From Planctomycetota bacterium (GTDB lineage: Bacteria > Planctomycetota > Phycisphaerae > Phycisphaerales > SM1A02): a stretch of DNA of 7,107 nt. The stretch is from positions 1 through 7,107 of the forward strand of contig JAPULD010000289.1 of assembly GCA_027295365.1 (NCBI GenBank), in the 5' to 3' direction. Below, in pieces: positions 6,854-7,107 of this stretch; the stretch's first letter is position 1; each line of letters starts with the position of its first letter. Under the pieces are notes generated by a model. The model saw only the letters and a program-made list of their open reading frames with translations. It was not told where the DNA came from and made no database searches. The position numbers and the translations under genes were made by a program.

Positions 6854-6893
6854 GGACACCCCCGGACACCCCCGGACACCCCCGGACACCCTC
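6854..6893. repeat. 10-bp tandem repeat, three perfect copies plus one near-perfect
   Basis: The unit GGACACCCCC occurs three times in a row without a mismatch (6854-6863, 6864-6873, 6874-6883). A fourth copy (6884-6893) has one change. The repeat fills most of the 52-bp gap between the convergent stops at 6848 and 6901. It contains no inverted repeat, so it is not a hairpin terminator. Copy number is likely to vary between strains. Confidence 0.9.
6859..6891 (-). other. Predicted G-quadruplex motif on the minus strand
   Basis: Read on the minus strand, the tandem repeat gives four G runs (GGG, GGGGG, GGGGG, GGGGG) separated by identical 5-base loops (TGTCC). This meets the standard pattern of four runs of three or more G with loops of 1-7 bases. 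In the UVR-gene transcript it would start about 9 bases after the stop codon and could act as a 3'-end pause or stability element. Folding has not been shown. Confidence 0.5.
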
Positions 6894-6900
6894 CAGCGAT

Positions 6901-7107
6901 TCAATCCTTCATCATCCGCAGTTCATCACGCAGAATCGCGGCGAGCTCGAAATTCTCAGCCGCGATCGCGCCCTGGATTCGCTGCTGCAGTTCGACCCGC
7001 TGGCTGGAAGGCAATTTCGGCACCAGTACATCGCGCATGCCCCGGAGCAATGCGACCTCGTTGGCCTGCTCGTAGGCGTCGGATTGGCCAAGTTCCTGAA
7101 AGACAAT
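6901..7107 (-). CDS. UVR-motif protein, C-terminal end only (possibly McsA-like)
   Basis: The last 68 residues of a minus-strand gene whose start lies beyond the window; the stop is the complement of 6901-6903. The end carries a clear UVR motif (about residues 40-65 of the visible part): LQQRIQGAIAAENFELAAIL followed by RDEL. UVR motifs occur at the C-terminus of UvrB, inside UvrC, in ClpC, and at the C-terminus of McsA-type activators of protein arginine kinase. The AIAAENF form resembles McsA or other stand-alone UVR proteins more than the usual UvrB ending, but the diagnostic N-terminal zinc-binding CxxC motifs of McsA would be outside the window. The gene is convergent with the operon and probably unrelated to it. 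It has no start codon in view, so simple start-to-stop searches miss it. Confidence 0.8.
   Translation of the reverse strand: MVFQELGQSDAYEQANEVALLRGMRDVLVPKLPSSQRVELQQRIQGAIAAENFELAAILRDELRMMKD

Noticed and set aside
6854..6893. CRISPR array or hairpin terminator in the convergent gap
   Set aside because: The units are 10 bp with no spacers, and the repeat contains no inverted complementarity.
6912..7106. 64-residue minus-strand frame beginning with ATG in the last 200 bases
   Set aside because: It is a Ser/Arg/Cys-rich shadow. Another frame on the same strand encodes a clear UVR motif and runs off the window end.

Overview
The window is GC-rich (high fifties percent by eye, not counted) and almost fully coding. 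One tight plus-strand operon of six genes fills positions 3-6848. The 3' end of an unrelated minus-strand gene occupies 6901-7107. Product style suggests a planctomycete-like (PVC group) Gram-negative: von Willebrand A (vWA) proteins behind a single membrane helix, an ExbB-type channel carrying its own signal peptide, secreted tetratricopeptide (TPR) proteins, and few clear Shine-Dalgarno sites. This assignment is inference; nothing in the window is a taxonomic marker.

Layout: (1) 3-1040, a membrane-anchored vWA protein; (2) 1037-2254, a secreted protein with a beta-rich N-terminus and C-terminal TPR-like helices; (3) 2251-3129, a MotA/TolQ/ExbB proton-channel protein; a 77-bp gap with a perfect 7-bp stem-loop; (4) 3207-3692 and (5) 3685-4236, two different ExbD/TolR proteins; (6) 4233-6848, a large secreted TPR protein; (7) a 52-bp convergent gap filled mostly by a 10-bp tandem repeat with a G-quadruplex pattern on the minus strand; (8) 6901-7107, the C-terminus of a UVR-motif protein, McsA-like at best. 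Three junctions are 4-bp ATGA overlaps and one is an 8-bp overlap, so genes 1-3 and 4-6 are very probably translationally coupled.

How they may work together: ExbB plus ExbD/TolR form a proton-driven inner-membrane motor that normally moves a TonB or TolA rod. There is no tonB or tolA here, but the vWA protein has their topology (short basic cytoplasmic tail, one helix, periplasmic body) and, in the helix, the SxxxH pattern (Ser49, His53) that TonB and TolA use to engage the motor. The main hypothesis is that this operon encodes an energised vWA machine: a TonB-like transducer with a vWA head in place of the usual TonB C-terminal domain, driven by an ExbB channel with two ExbD paralogues, with two periplasmic TPR proteins as scaffolds or regulators, in the way CpoB accompanies Tol-Pal. 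Its cargo or target cannot be read from the window.
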